Shown here: piece after piece, positions 19,078 through 27,103 of the stretch
Numbering within the stretch: the stretch's first letter is position 1
How the letters are laid out: each line of letters opens with the position of its first letter
Source: an uncultured Alphaproteobacteria bacterium
GTDB taxonomy: Bacteria; Pseudomonadota; Alphaproteobacteria; Rs-D84
Assembly: GCA_944389495.1 (NCBI GenBank)
Contig: CALXMN010000004.1
Span: forward strand, 50,830-114,829
Direction of reading: 5' to 3'
Length of the DNA: 64,000 nucleotides
Notes under the pieces: generated by a model
The model's input: only the letters and a program-made list of their open reading frames with translations
The model's database searches: none
What the model was told of the DNA's origin: nothing
Position numbers and translations under genes: made by a program

Positions 19078-19300
19078 GTACAGAATATTGCCAAAAAATT
19101 TATTTTTATGCGGGTGCCGTGTGCCAATTGCATCGCTTGGATGTGCGTTGTTTTTGTCGTGCAATTGGTGTGGAAAAAAGAATTGTTCCGTTTTATCAGT
19201 TATTGGTGGGAAAACGACGTGATTGGGGTCAAATTGTGCCTTAATATTGTGGTATTATTTTGTTGACGCGGTCGCAGAAATTTGGGTAAAATATATTTAA

Positions 19301-19415
19301 ATAAATGCCGAAAACAAACCACCGTTTTTTCTTGGTGTTTTTGTTTGTGAAAAAGTCCTGGATTTCTGCATATTTTTCCCCCTGAGTTTTGCCGAATTAA
19401 AACGGTCGTTTTTTT
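19301..19415 (+). repeat. Long-stem leader element, copy 3 (diverged)
   Basis: The 350-bp stretch between the autotransporter terminator and the next gene carries ATGCCGAAAAC (19305 on), AACCACCGTTTTTTCTTGG, and then TTTTGCCGAATTAAAACGGTCGTTTT (about 19387-19412; the right arm complements AAAC-ACCGTTTT of the left arm imperfectly). The order of boxes (TGCCGAAAA, GTTTTTTCTTGG, TTGCCGAAT) is that of copy 1 at 5910-6030. The right arm also forms a short AACG-GT-CGTT hairpin followed by T residues. The rest of the gap shows nothing recognisable. Confidence 0.5.
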
Positions 19416-19424
19416 GTACGCGTT

Positions 19425-20051
19425 ATGTTTGCGATTATATTTTGTATGCCGTTTGGGTTTGGTGCGCAAGCATCAAGTACGGCGTCAACGTGTGATATGT
19501 GTGAATCGATGCTTGCGTTTATAGCAGATAAATGTTTCGGAATGGGCAATTGCACAGAAGAGGAGATGGTGTCAATTATGGAAACGGCCGCGCTTAGTTT
19601 GCCGGCCGTATTACGTGCCCAGGCCGAGATTTTTATACAACAATATGGCATTGCATTGGCGCAATTATATAATCTGGGGCAAGGCGAGTCAGCTTGTGAA
19701 GTACTTGGGCTGTGTTCAAGCGGTGGCGGAGAAGATCCGTGCCCCGATTGTACGGATTGTTCTTCCACATCGTGGGCCGCAATACGTCCCGGATATGAAA
19801 GCAGGGTGTCGGCCTCTTGTAATTGTGGGGTGTGTGAAAAAAATACACTTTATCGTTGTGCCGCGGATTATTATGGATATAGTGAAACCGTGGGAGCCGT
19901 GTGTAAAGCCTGCCCCAAGTTGGGCAGTGTTGCCGGTAAATCAAATGCAGGCAGCACCCTTATAACAGATTGTTTTGTTCCGTCTGGGACAACGGGGTCT
20001 GAAACCGCGGGTAATTTTATATATACGGCCAATTGTTATTACAGTAATTAA
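19425..20051 (+). CDS. Secreted Cys-rich protein, 'GSxxGNF' C-terminal family
   Basis: 208 residues. A short signal peptide (MFAIIFCMPFGFGAQA) precedes a helical Cys-containing segment (CDMCESMLAFIADKCFGMGNC, broken here into CDMCESML and CFGMGNC units) and a Cys-dense tail. The C-terminal 60 residues ('AVCKACPKLGSVAGKSNAG', 'TDCF', 'GTTGSETAGNFIY', 'NCYY') match the end of the protein at 20937, so the two share a domain. It follows leader element copy 3. Function unknown. No good RBS is visible, so the start is uncertain. Confidence 0.6.
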   Translation: MFAIIFCMPFGFGAQASSTASTCDMCESMLAFIADKCFGMGNCTEEEMVSIMETAALSLPAVLRAQAEIFIQQYGIALAQLYNLGQGESACEVLGLCSSGGGEDPCPDCTDCSSTSWAAIRPGYESRVSASCNCGVCEKNTLYRCAADYYGYSETVGAVCKACPKLGSVAGKSNAGSTLITDCFVPSGTTGSETAGNFIYTANCYYSN

Positions 20052-20074
20052 AAATCCGCCATTGGCGGATTTCT
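20050..20074. terminator. Bidirectional Rho-independent terminator
   Basis: AAATCCGCC ATT GGCGGATTT between the Cys-rich gene and convergent ssb. Confidence 0.8.
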
Positions 20075-20080
20075 TGTTTA

Positions 20081-20539
20081 TTAAAATGGTATATCGTCAC
20101 CAATATCCGCAACCGAGATTTCTTCGCGTTGCGTCGGGGTGTCGGGTTGACCATAGTCGCCACCGGTTGCGCCGCCATCCAAACTTTTTGCGCCAGACAG
20201 AATGACCATTTGGCCTGCGAACTGGTTTAAAACAACCTCGGTCGTGTAAACGTCCACGCCCTGTTGATTTTGCCACTTGCGGGTGCGCAGGGATCCTTCG
20301 ATATACAATTTTGTTCCCTTTTGCAGCATACGTTCGGCAACCTCGACCAGGTTGGGATTAAATATAACAACGCGGTGCCATTCGGTTTGCTCTTTTTGTT
20401 CACCAGTTTGGCGGTCGCGCCAACGATCCGATGTAGCCAGAGAAAAACTGGCCACCTTTTGTCCGTTTTGCATAGTTCTTATCTGGGGGTCTTGGCCAAC
20501 GTTTCCAACCAATATGACTTTATTTATGCTGCCTGCCAT
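20081..20539 (-). CDS. ssb: Single-stranded DNA-binding protein
   Basis: 152 residues. The OB fold is clear: 'SINKVILVGNVGQDPQIR', 'VASFSLATSDRW', 'EWHRVVIFN', 'VEVAERMLQKGTKLYIEGSLRTRKW'. The disordered linker is Gly/Gln-rich and the C-terminus ends in the acidic tip DDIPF that recruits repair and replication partners. GGAAG is present before the start. Monocistronic. Confidence 0.97.
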   Translation of the reverse strand: MAGSINKVILVGNVGQDPQIRTMQNGQKVASFSLATSDRWRDRQTGEQKEQTEWHRVVIFNPNLVEVAERMLQKGTKLYIEGSLRTRKWQNQQGVDVYTTEVVLNQFAGQMVILSGAKSLDGGATGGDYGQPDTPTQREEISVADIGDDIPF

Positions 20540-20619
20540 TGTTGCTTCCTTTGTTTATTAATTCGTATTAATAATTGGAGCAGTAAAACCCGAAAAAATC
20601 AAGGGAAAAACAATATTTC

Positions 20620-20648
20620 TTGTTTTTTATCGGCAGATTACGTATACT
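20620..20648 (+). promoter_or_regulatory. Promoter of leader RNA L1
   Basis: TTGTTT (20620-20625), 17 bp, TATACT (20643-20648). Transcription would begin near 20655, about 280 bases before the first good start codon. Confidence 0.55.
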
Positions 20649-20654
20649 GAACAT

Positions 20655-20912
20655 CGAGTCAATGGGGACATTGGGTCAGGGACGTAAGAAATCCCATAGC
20701 AAGACAGCGATGATAATTCATTGTTGTTATCCGATTGGTAAAAAACGGCACCACTGGTTTTGGGGTGCTGGGTATTTTATCTCCCGATTTTTAAAAAAGG
20801 TCGGGGGGCCCGTGGTTATAAAACAGCGTGTGTTTGCGCGAAGATTACGGGGGTCATTCTTGCTATGATTTTCTTAACTCCCCGACCGCCAATTGATTTG
20901 GCGGTTTTTGTT
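20655..20912 (+). ncRNA. Structured leader or independent RNA L1 with terminator
   Basis: No gene fits the 20540-20936 gap. From a likely start near 20655 the sequence folds into local hairpins (GGGACGTAAGAAATCCC at 20679-20695; GCACC...GGGTGC around 20748-20769) and ends with an intrinsic terminator, CCGCCAA/TTGGCGG + TTTTTG (20886-20909). GGTCGGGG (20799-20806) can pair perfectly with CCCCGACC (20880-20887), which overlaps the terminator's ascending arm, so the two structures exclude each other. The gene at 20937 starts 25 bases further on. This fits a cis-acting attenuator, but a stand-alone small RNA is possible. The box GGGACGTAA is shared with leader L2. Confidence 0.5.
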
Positions 20913-20936
20913 TTATCAACAAAAAGGGAGAAAAAA

Positions 20937-21467
20937 ATGAGAAAATTATTATTTCTTTTGTTGGTGGCGGGAATGCCATCACAATTGCTTGCGGCGGGAT
21001 ACCTGCAAAACGGTGAACGTTGCGTGCCGGGATCCACATTCGAAGATGATACAGGTGTGTGCGAGCCAGGGTGCAGATGTTATTATGAGCGGGAAAACCC
21101 AGAATTTGGCGTTTGTATTGCGAAATGTGATGCGGTTGGTGTGGAATACGCCCATTTTTGGGTTGGATATGGTTCCGCGGCGCCCGGATACGCACAGCGT
21201 CGTTGTGCAGATTGCGATATAATGGAAGATTGTCCACCAAAAACACAATATGCCTGTACCGCGGGATATTATGGTACGCCATCCAGTCCTCAAACGGGGT
21301 GCCAACTTTGTCCAGGTGTGGAATCGGATATGGGAACCGTGGCCGGTCGCAGCGATAAGGGTGATAATGCAGATATTTCAAAATGTTATATTTATGGCGG
21401 CATCAGCGGCAGTGACGAAGTGGGGAATTTCACAATACAGGGGAATTATGAAAAATGTTATTGGTAA
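20937..21467 (+). CDS. Secreted Cys-rich protein, 'GSxxGNF' C-terminal family
   Basis: 176 residues. Start at 20937 follows AAAGGGAG and begins a signal peptide (MRKLLFLLLVAGMPSQLLA). About 18 cysteines lie in the mature part, in EGF/TNFR-like spacing (CVPG...CEPGCRCYY...CIAKC...CADCDIMEDCPP...CTAGYYGTP...CQLCPG). The final part 'MGTVAGRSDKGDNAD', 'GISGSDEVGNFTI' parallels 19425-20051. It lies directly behind the L1 leader. The upstream open frame that reaches 20760 runs through the terminator and is rejected as coding. Exported, disulfide-rich; function unknown. Confidence 0.65.
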   Translation: MRKLLFLLLVAGMPSQLLAAGYLQNGERCVPGSTFEDDTGVCEPGCRCYYERENPEFGVCIAKCDAVGVEYAHFWVGYGSAAPGYAQRRCADCDIMEDCPPKTQYACTAGYYGTPSSPQTGCQLCPGVESDMGTVAGRSDKGDNADISKCYIYGGISGSDEVGNFTIQGNYEKCYW

Positions 21468-21501
21468 GATATTGTGATTATGGGGCGCGGGTTGTCTGTG
21501 C

Positions 21502-21530
21502 TTGACTTTTTGTCAAAAAATATGTATAAT
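21502..21530 (+). promoter_or_regulatory. sigma70 promoter of rho
   Basis: TTGACT (21502-21507), 17-bp spacer, perfect TATAAT (21525-21530); the ATG at 21592 lies about 55 bases downstream of the predicted start. Confidence 0.8.
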
Positions 21531-21591
21531 ATATGGGTCTATTAGAGGTGGCACGTGTCTGTGGCCGCCGTTTCCACAAAAGGATTTATTT

Positions 21592-22860
21592 ATGCATATT
21601 AATGAACTGAAGGCAAAATCGCCTCAACAGCTGTTAAAAATGGCTGAAGATATGGGAATTGAAAATCCGGCGCAATTAAATGTTCAACAATTGCGCTTTG
21701 CCGTTATGCGCGTGTTCGCCGCGGATAAAAAGGTAACGTTGATTGGTGATGGGGTTCTGGAACGTATGCAGGATGGTTTTGGATTCTTGCGCGCACCAGA
21801 AAGTAATTATCTGGCCGGGCCGGATGATTTATATGTGTCGCCCGGGTTGATTAAAAAATATGGTCTGAAAACAGGTGACTATGTCGAAGGTCAAATCCAG
21901 GCACCGCAAAATGAATCAGAACGTTACTTTGCACTGGAGACGATTGAACGCGTTAATGGCGGCGATCCGGATAAGTTGCGTCATAGGGTATCCTTTGATG
22001 ATATGACCCCGTTGTATCCAGATGAAATGCTGAAGATGGAGGTCATTGGCGACAAGGATAAAGGACGCAGTTTGTCCGCCCGGGTTATCGATTTAATTGC
22101 GCCAACCGGTCGGGGACAACGCAGTTTAATCGTTGCGCCACCGCGTACCGGTAAAACCGTTATGCTGCAAAATATTGCCCACAGTATCGCAACGAACTAT
22201 CCGGATGTTAAACTAATCGTTTTATTGATTGATGAACGTCCCGAAGAAGTTACAGATATGCAACGCAGTGTTAAGGGCGAAGTTATTTCTTCCACCTTTG
22301 ACGAACCGGCCGCGCGTCATATCCAGGTGGCTGAAATGGTTATTGAAAAGGCCAAACGTTTGGTAGAGGCCGGCCAAGATGTTGTTATTCTGTTGGATTC
22401 AATCACACGTTTGGGGCGCGCCTATAATACGGTTGTCCCATCCAGTGGCAAGGTGTTGACCGGTGGGGTTGATGCATATGCGTTACAGCGACCAAAAAGA
22501 TTCTTTGGTGCGGCGCGTAATATAGAGGGCGGTGGTTCGTTAACCATCATTGCAACCGCGTTGGTTGATACGGGATCCAAAATGGACGAGGTTATTTTTG
22601 AAGAGTTCAAAGGTACGGGTAACAGCGAAATTATTTTAGACAGAAAATTGTCTGATAAACGTGTGTATCCGGCGATTGATATAACCAAATCCGGCACGCG
22701 CAAGGAAGATTTATTGGTCGGCAAAGATACATTGTCAAAAATGTATGTCTTGCGCCGCATAATTAATCCGATGGGCACGCTTGAGGCGATGGAGTTTCTG
22801 TTGGATAAATTGCGTCTGACAAAAACAAATGATGATTTCTTTTCGTCTATGAATCAATAA
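21592..22860 (+). CDS. rho: Transcription termination factor Rho
   Basis: 422 residues, canonical length. The N-terminal helix bundle ([20 protein letters not shown]), the cold-shock RNA-binding domain ('[24 protein letters not shown]') and the RecA-like ATPase with Walker A '[15 protein letters not shown]', Walker B '[16 protein letters not shown]', '[11 protein letters not shown]' and the R-loop/C-terminal '[16 protein letters not shown]' are all seen. The hexamer terminates untranslated transcripts. The ATG at 21592 is chosen over an upstream frame because that frame begins inside the promoter and AAAGGA precedes 21592. A terminator follows. Confidence 0.98.
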   Translation: MHINELKAKSPQQLLKMAEDMGIENPAQLNVQQLRFAVMRVFAADKKVTLIGDGVLERMQDGFGFLRAPESNYLAGPDDLYVSPGLIKKYGLKTGDYVEGQIQAPQNESERYFALETIERVNGGDPDKLRHRVSFDDMTPLYPDEMLKMEVIGDKDKGRSLSARVIDLIAPTGRGQRSLIVAPPRTGKTVMLQNIAHSIATNYPDVKLIVLLIDERPEEVTDMQRSVKGEVISSTFDEPAARHIQVAEMVIEKAKRLVEAGQDVVILLDSITRLGRAYNTVVPSSGKVLTGGVDAYALQRPKRFFGAARNIEGGGSLTIIATALVDTGSKMDEVIFEEFKGTGNSEIILDRKLSDKRVYPAIDITKSGTRKEDLLVGKDTLSKMYVLRRIINPMGTLEAMEFLLDKLRLTKTNDDFFSSMNQ

Positions 22861-22889
22861 ACTTTATTACGGATGTCTGATAGAGAAGA

Positions 22890-22919
22890 TGCCCCGTTCA
22901 AATTTGAACGGGGCGTTTT
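22890..22919 (+). terminator. Rho-independent terminator of rho
   Basis: GCCCCGTTCAAA / TTTGAACGGGGC perfect 12-bp stem then GTTTT. Confidence 0.85.
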
Positions 22920-22935
22920 AAATGTGGGTAAAATA

Positions 22936-23175
22936 ATGACAATGTATTTAAGGTATTTTATTTTTTTGGGGCTTTGTATTGGGATGATTGTGTTCGCTTA
23001 TTTAATGGGCGGACGAATTGCTGCGCAAAAATGTAACGCGCTGGTTAATGAAGCCAGCGCATCGCAACAGCGTATAATTATTGAGCAAATAGGAAATGTA
23101 AATGAGAAAGTTGTTAATACTGGGGTGTGCGATATTCGTCGCATCCTGCGCGAAAAATACACAATTGCAGAATAA
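22936..23175 (+). CDS. Small inner-membrane protein, possible inner spanin (Rz-like)
   Basis: 79 residues. One N-terminal transmembrane helix (YFIFLGLCIGMIVFAYLMGG) and then an alpha-helical, charged region ending 'CDIRRILREKYTIAE'. The start at 22936 is preferred because an earlier in-frame ATG (22873) lies upstream of the rho terminator and would require reading through it. Its 3' third overlaps, in another frame, a small lipoprotein gene (23102). A single-TM helical protein with an overlapping small lipoprotein is the layout of Rz/Rz1 spanin pairs; this is an inference from architecture, not sequence match. Confidence 0.55.
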   Translation: MTMYLRYFIFLGLCIGMIVFAYLMGGRIAAQKCNALVNEASASQQRIIIEQIGNVNEKVVNTGVCDIRRILREKYTIAE

Positions 23176-23290
23176 CGCATTTGTTCCGTGTGTGCCGATT
23201 TATGGGCGGGCGTCTGATTGGGATATAATCAGTGATGATTTGGCGCGCAATATTTATCGGCATAATCTGTTTTGTGCAGAACAAACCTAG
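23102..23290 (+). CDS. Small lipoprotein overlapping the previous gene, possible outer spanin
   Basis: 62 residues beginning MRKLLILGCAIFVASCAKN, a lipoprotein signal with lipobox VASC. The mature part is short (46 residues) with two further cysteines. The first 74 bases overlap 22936-23175 in a +1 frame. The stop touches the end of the convergent arginase-family gene. It is less Pro-rich than typical Rz1, so the spanin idea remains tentative. Confidence 0.55.
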   Translation: MRKLLILGCAIFVASCAKNTQLQNNAFVPCVPIYGRASDWDIISDDLARNIYRHNLFCAEQT

Positions 23291-24132
23291 TCCACGGCCA
23301 GTGCAATTCCAATCAACTTTTTTACTGTGTCTGCGCAGTTTGTATCACCAGATGGCGCATATTCAACAAATTCAAAACTGTGCGCGTCGGGTGCAAATGT
23401 GCGTATAAGATATTCGGCCGTCTGTAAACTTAACCCGTTGGGTTCCGGTACCAGGACATCACCAAATGTCTTGGGGTCAATTGCGTCAAAGTCAAATGAT
23501 ACAACATATGGTCGGGCACCAATTTTTCGGCGGACTTCATTCGCCGCAGTAATAACGGCATCCTGTGTTTGTAATTCCGATGCATTGCGCATATAAATGT
23601 TTTTTGTGTGCACATATTTTATTTCCGATGGTTCGTATGAACGCGTGCCTAAATAAAATAAATTTTCTGGGTACAGGGCAGGCCGTTGCATTTGCAGTGA
23701 CAGCCAACGCGCGTCGCCATCGCCCAACAGTGCACGAACATTTGTGCCGTGCGGGGCACCAGATGCCTCGGCCTGGGATGATTCAGGGGTGTGAATGTCC
23801 AGATGGGCATCAATATAAACCAGACATAAATCTTCGTCGGGTAATCTGTTGGCCAATGCCGTAAAATGGCCAAAGTTTACAGAATGATCACCGCCAATCA
23901 TAATGTGACGTTCGTACGGGGTTGCAGCAACAATCTTTTTTTGGACCTGGAAACAGTCGCCAAATCGATCGGTGGCACACAGTTGGGCGTCATATGGATC
24001 GGCAATAACCGTTGTCCAATCTGCGTCGGGATACATTTCTTTGACCGCAGATGGCGCCAATGCCGGCCCGCCATTTACAACAACAACGGCCGTGGCGCCA
24101 CGACCGTATTCAATACCCATAATGCTTTTCAT
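23287..24132 (-). CDS. Arginase/agmatinase-family ureohydrolase
   Basis: 281 residues. The binuclear manganese motifs are present: GGDHS (HIMIGGDHSVNFGH), 'LVYIDAHLDIH' (DAHxD) and 'VVSFDFDAIDP' (SxDxDxxDP). The family hydrolyses guanidino groups of arginine, agmatine, formiminoglutamate or similar; substrate cannot be assigned from the motifs. GGAGG lies before the start and the ATG overlaps the stop of the upstream exported-protein gene, indicating one transcript. Confidence 0.88.
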   Translation of the reverse strand: MKSIMGIEYGRGATAVVVVNGGPALAPSAVKEMYPDADWTTVIADPYDAQLCATDRFGDCFQVQKKIVAATPYERHIMIGGDHSVNFGHFTALANRLPDEDLCLVYIDAHLDIHTPESSQAEASGAPHGTNVRALLGDGDARWLSLQMQRPALYPENLFYLGTRSYEPSEIKYVHTKNIYMRNASELQTQDAVITAANEVRRKIGARPYVVSFDFDAIDPKTFGDVLVPEPNGLSLQTAEYLIRTFAPDAHSFEFVEYAPSGDTNCADTVKKLIGIALAVD

Positions 24133-24133
24133 T

Positions 24134-25186
24134 TTACTTGTATGCCTCCACTATACTTTCTGCTGCATTTTTTAAACGTTGAAGTGATGTTTCGTATGCC
24201 GCACAATCACGCGAAATTTCCGACCTGTATGCGTCACGCATATTTGTTTGCATATATGCACAGCCCGATAAATGTTGGACGCAGTATTGATGGCCAATGG
24301 CAAATGCCTGTTGCCCACGGACCGTGCTCTCTGTGCCGGACCAATCTATGTTTAATGCCTTGTCCAGGTTGTGCCACGAGTTGTCGCCGGTATATTGGCC
24401 AATCATTTCCATCCAGTATTCGTCCATTTCGGCATCGGTCCAATAATTTTCGCTTTTTAATGTTAATATTTCTTTGATTAATCGGTCTATTTCCGGTTTA
24501 TATTGGGAATCGATTTGTGCCAACTTGGAACTGCAATAGCAACGATTATATTCTGTGTCCGCACGTTCACAATAGTCATTCATACAATCAACATAATCCG
24601 CCATACAGCGTGCAGATGAAACCGCCGTTTCCGTAGTTGTGTATACGGGGGATGTCGATTGGCGTACGGTGGACACGTTACCATCACCACGCGTTGTACG
24701 TGTGGCCGTGCCACGCATATTTGTATTGTTTCCGGTTGTCGCGGCACGTGCAACAACATTACGTGTCGTTGTATATGTTCGCCCAGAAGATGCGTTCGTT
24801 GCGGCACGTGCGGTATTATTGGGTGTGCCCGCAGAACGCGCAGATACAGTACGCGTTGCAACGCGGCGGGTGCCGCCGGTTCCAGATGGGGTTGTTGCCG
24901 CCCGCGCCGTGGCGGATGTTGTGGCCGTGCCGCGACGCGGAACAACATTACGCGTTGATGTATTGGTCGACTTGGTTCGTGCCAGAACATTTATCTGGGC
25001 GTTGGATTGCGTCGGATTTGTGCCGGGATTTAAACTGATACGCATAGTGTTATTCATATATGGATACAGGTTATTGTATGCGTTTTCACTGATATAATCC
25101 GATGGTCGCGATGTGGCGTATGCCGTACCCAGCGTGAAAAACGCCATAAGTGTAAATGATAAAAATGGAATGCCTCCCCGTATCAT
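24134..25186 (-). CDS. Exported protein with Thr/Arg low-complexity region and Cys-rich helical C-terminus
   Basis: 350 residues. After a signal peptide (FLSFTLMAFFTLGTAYA) come about 110 residues of Thr/Arg/Ala/Asn repeats (e.g. RNVVARAATTGNNTN, RVATRTVSARSAGTP). The C-terminal 150 residues are a predicted helical domain with conserved-looking Cys pairs: 'CMADYVDCMNDYCERAD', 'CYCSSKL', 'CVQHLSGCAYM'. The low-complexity part is basic and could sit in the envelope. No family is recognised. It is cotranscribed with the arginase-family gene. Confidence 0.7.
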   Translation of the reverse strand: MIRGGIPFLSFTLMAFFTLGTAYATSRPSDYISENAYNNLYPYMNNTMRISLNPGTNPTQSNAQINVLARTKSTNTSTRNVVPRRGTATTSATARAATTPSGTGGTRRVATRTVSARSAGTPNNTARAATNASSGRTYTTTRNVVARAATTGNNTNMRGTATRTTRGDGNVSTVRQSTSPVYTTTETAVSSARCMADYVDCMNDYCERADTEYNRCYCSSKLAQIDSQYKPEIDRLIKEILTLKSENYWTDAEMDEYWMEMIGQYTGDNSWHNLDKALNIDWSGTESTVRGQQAFAIGHQYCVQHLSGCAYMQTNMRDAYRSEISRDCAAYETSLQRLKNAAESIVEAYK

Positions 25187-25283
25187 ATATTTATATTGTA
25201 AAAATTTTCATAATCCCAGACAAGCATAAAATGTATATAAAAATTTGCAATTGGTAAAAAAGTTGATATAATGCGTTTCGTTT

Positions 25284-25360
25284 CGGGGCGTAGCTCAGTC
25301 TGGTAGAGTGCTTGCTTTGGGAGCAAGATGTCGAAGGTTCGAATCCTTTCGCCCCGACCA
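25284..25360 (+). tRNA. tRNA-Pro(TGG)
   Basis: 77 nt with encoded CCA. Acceptor CGGGGCG/CGCCCCG, D-arm with GCTCAGTCTGGTAGAG, anticodon stem CTTGC/GCAAG with loop TTTGGGA (anticodon TGG), T-arm GGTTCGAATCC. A low-GC island starts just downstream. Confidence 0.97.
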
Positions 25361-25369
25361 GAAATAAGA

Positions 25370-25395
25370 AAAGCCGTGGTTATCCACGGCTTTAA
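25370..25395 (+). terminator. Terminator of tRNA-Pro
   Basis: AAGCCGTGG ttat CCACGGCTT hairpin followed by TAATC, ten bases after the tRNA. Confidence 0.7.
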
Positions 25396-25510
25396 TCGTG
25401 CGTGGCGCCGAAAATGCGGGATTTTATATTCAAAAATGCACGGTATGTGATTTTCAGAACGCCAAATCCGCCCAATTTTCAGATATAACATACACTGGCT
25501 AAATTAGGAC

Positions 25511-25528
25511 AGTCAATAGTATTGAAAA
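25511..25528 (+). repeat. Candidate island boundary repeat, left
   Basis: AGTCAATAGTATTGAAAA; recurs at 31960-31977 with one mismatch (G for A). The left copy lies 150 bases after tRNA-Pro and the right copy at the end of the AT-rich block, which suggests an att-type duplication. The gap 25396-25573 otherwise holds nothing recognisable. Confidence 0.45.
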
Positions 25529-25573
25529 AAATAAGAAAATATCTACATTTTAATAGAAAGAAAGGATTTGATT

Positions 25574-26386
25574 ATGACGGATAATTTACCAGAAGAAATA
25601 GAACAAGATAGCAAAGGTAAAAGAATAGCTAAGGCAGGACTTGATGTTTTGGCAGGTGCAATACCCTATGCCGGCGGGATTGTTTCTGCGATAAAGGGCG
25701 CATACCAGGATAAGCAACAAGAAAAAGCAAATGCTTTTTTATATAATTGGATTTCAATGTTACAAGATGAAATGAAGGAAAAACAGCAGACGATTCTTGA
25801 AATTATGTCAAGATTAGATTTTCAAGATGAAAAAATTGCAGATAAAGTTTCTAGTACCGATTTTCAATCATTATCAAAAAAAGCATTTCGTGAATGGGGG
25901 GCAGCCGAAAGTGAACAAAAGCGTATTTACATCAGAAATATACTTTCCAATACGGCTGCAGATACATCAGGGAGTTATAGCTATGATGTGGTCCGTATGT
26001 TCTTGGATTGGATAAAAACATATTCAGAGTTACATTTCAGAGTTGTTGAAGCCATTTATAATCAGCCGGAAGGTATTTCTCGTTTTGAAATATGGAATAA
26101 ATTAGGTCGGCAACGGGTTAGAGAAGATTCCGCAGATGCAGATTTGTTTCGTTTGGTAATAAGAGATTTGTCTACAGGTGGAATAATTAGACAGCATCGT
26201 AATATTACAAGTGATGGTCAATTCATTAAGCAAAGGTCTGGTATTGGAAAAAGTTCTGCTTCGACACTGATGGAATCAGCATTTGAACCGAACAAGAAAT
26301 ATGAATTAACCAATTTGGGTAAGGACTTTGTACATTATGCGATGTCGGAACTTCCTATTAAGATAGAGTTTAAACCTGTTGATTAA
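25574..26386 (+). CDS. Unknown soluble protein of the island
   Basis: 270 residues. ATG at 25574 follows AAAGGAT. The N-terminus has a short hydrophobic Gly-rich stretch (LDVLAGAIPYAGGIVSAIKGAY) followed by a helical, Lys/Glu-rich segment (KANAFLYNWISMLQDEMKEK) and a C-terminal half that looks like a winged-helix ('RFEIWNKLGRQRVREDSADADLFRLVIRDL', 'KKYELTNLGKDFVHYAM'). I associate this general plan with accessory or defence-island proteins, but I cannot name a family. Codon use is more AT-rich than in the housekeeping genes. Confidence 0.6.
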   Translation: MTDNLPEEIEQDSKGKRIAKAGLDVLAGAIPYAGGIVSAIKGAYQDKQQEKANAFLYNWISMLQDEMKEKQQTILEIMSRLDFQDEKIADKVSSTDFQSLSKKAFREWGAAESEQKRIYIRNILSNTAADTSGSYSYDVVRMFLDWIKTYSELHFRVVEAIYNQPEGISRFEIWNKLGRQRVREDSADADLFRLVIRDLSTGGIIRQHRNITSDGQFIKQRSGIGKSSASTLMESAFEPNKKYELTNLGKDFVHYAMSELPIKIEFKPVD

Positions 26387-26775
26387 TTGATTTCATAAAA
26401 CGCCTTTTCTTGTTCGTCGAAGTTTTCGTATTTATCGGCAATCAGGAACAGTTTTTGTATGTTTGTATGATTGTGCAGTTCACCGTTTAAGGCGCTGTTT
26501 ATTATTTTTGGCGATAAATATGCCAGGTTCAGATATTTATAAATTGTTCGCAGGTCGCGTTTTTCATCTATGGCAATTTTCTTTATCCCGACCCCACCTT
26601 CGTATAAGTTTTTATAGCGCCAGGCTGTTGCAAAGGCTTTTACTATTAAATTATTATTGTCGGTTATACTCAGCACACCGGTCTTGGCATCTTTATCAAT
26701 ACGCGTTGTTGCGTATTTACGCAGAATAATTGGAACTGTTATAATTACTTCATCTTTACCTAATAATCTCGTGTT
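26383..26775 (-). pseudogene. C-terminal remnant of a large serine recombinase
   Basis: The frame reads '...LGKDEVIITVPIILRKY', then 'NNLIVKAFATAWRYKNLYEGG', 'IKKIAIDEKRDLRTIYKYLNLAYLSPKIINSALNGE'. This is the pattern of the tail found in many proteobacterial recombinases (VP-x-x-LR..., 'KALARAFRW...LA...Y-x-x-R-x-L-x-L-x-x-LAP-x-I-x-x-A-x-L-x-G'). No catalytic Ser domain is present, there is no start codon at the head of the homologous region, and it overlaps the end of ppa in another frame, so it is a truncated fragment. A 97-residue product from an internal ATG (26676) is possible. Confidence 0.55.
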
Positions 26776-27103
26776 TGAACCATTGTTCTTGGAATTTAGT
26801 TTTTTGTTCTATAAATTGGTTCGTTATCTGTAAGCCGTCCGGAACAACCACCAGTTTATCATCGTTATCGTTTGTACGGTGAATAATTGCTACACAACGT
26901 CCTGTGAATTCTTTTAGTGGTTTATCTATGCCTAAAACATATGCGTCAAGCTCTTCGCCGTCACCAGAAACTGTGTTTGGAATGTAGCCATAGTTTACTT
27001 CGTACACAAAGCCGTGTTTTGGGTGTTTTGTGCCCAATGGTCTGTCCATAACAACGGATACAATTTTATTCAGATAGTCAGAAGATTTTGTTTGTTGTGG
27101 CAT
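26756..27103 (-). CDS. ppa: Inorganic pyrophosphatase-like protein (short form)
   Basis: 115 residues from the ATG at 27103 (AGGAG upstream). The segment 'VSVVMDRPLGTKHPKHGFVYEVNYGYIP' with 'SGDGEELDAYVLG' carries the family I pyrophosphatase features: Lys/Arg, Tyr pair and the Asp-rich metal site. The protein is much shorter than the about 175-residue E. coli enzyme but matches a short family of inorganic diphosphatase-like proteins. Expected reaction: PPi to 2 Pi. It lies in the AT-rich block. Confidence 0.75.
   Translation of the reverse strand: MPQQTKSSDYLNKIVSVVMDRPLGTKHPKHGFVYEVNYGYIPNTVSGDGEELDAYVLGIDKPLKEFTGRCVAIIHRTNDNDDKLVVVPDGLQITNQFIEQKTKFQEQWFKHEIIR

Noticed and set aside
20676..20694. 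GGGACGTAAGAAATCC (and its counterpart at 40610) as a c-di-GMP-I riboswitch core, which contains GGGACGCAAAG
   Set aside because: The rest of the GEMM consensus (upstream CAxxGGCAAACC and the receptor helix) is not visible, so only the similarity of one short box remains.
20670..20705. GGGTCAGGGACG...AGCAAGACAG as the conserved loop of SRP (4.5S) RNA
   Set aside because: The GGAA tetraloop and GAAGCAGCC segment are missing, and the unit is about 255 bases with a different fold.
20760..20936. N-terminal extension of the Cys-rich protein at 20937
   Set aside because: The extension reads through an intrinsic terminator and lacks an RBS, while 20937 starts a clean signal peptide after AAAGGGAG.
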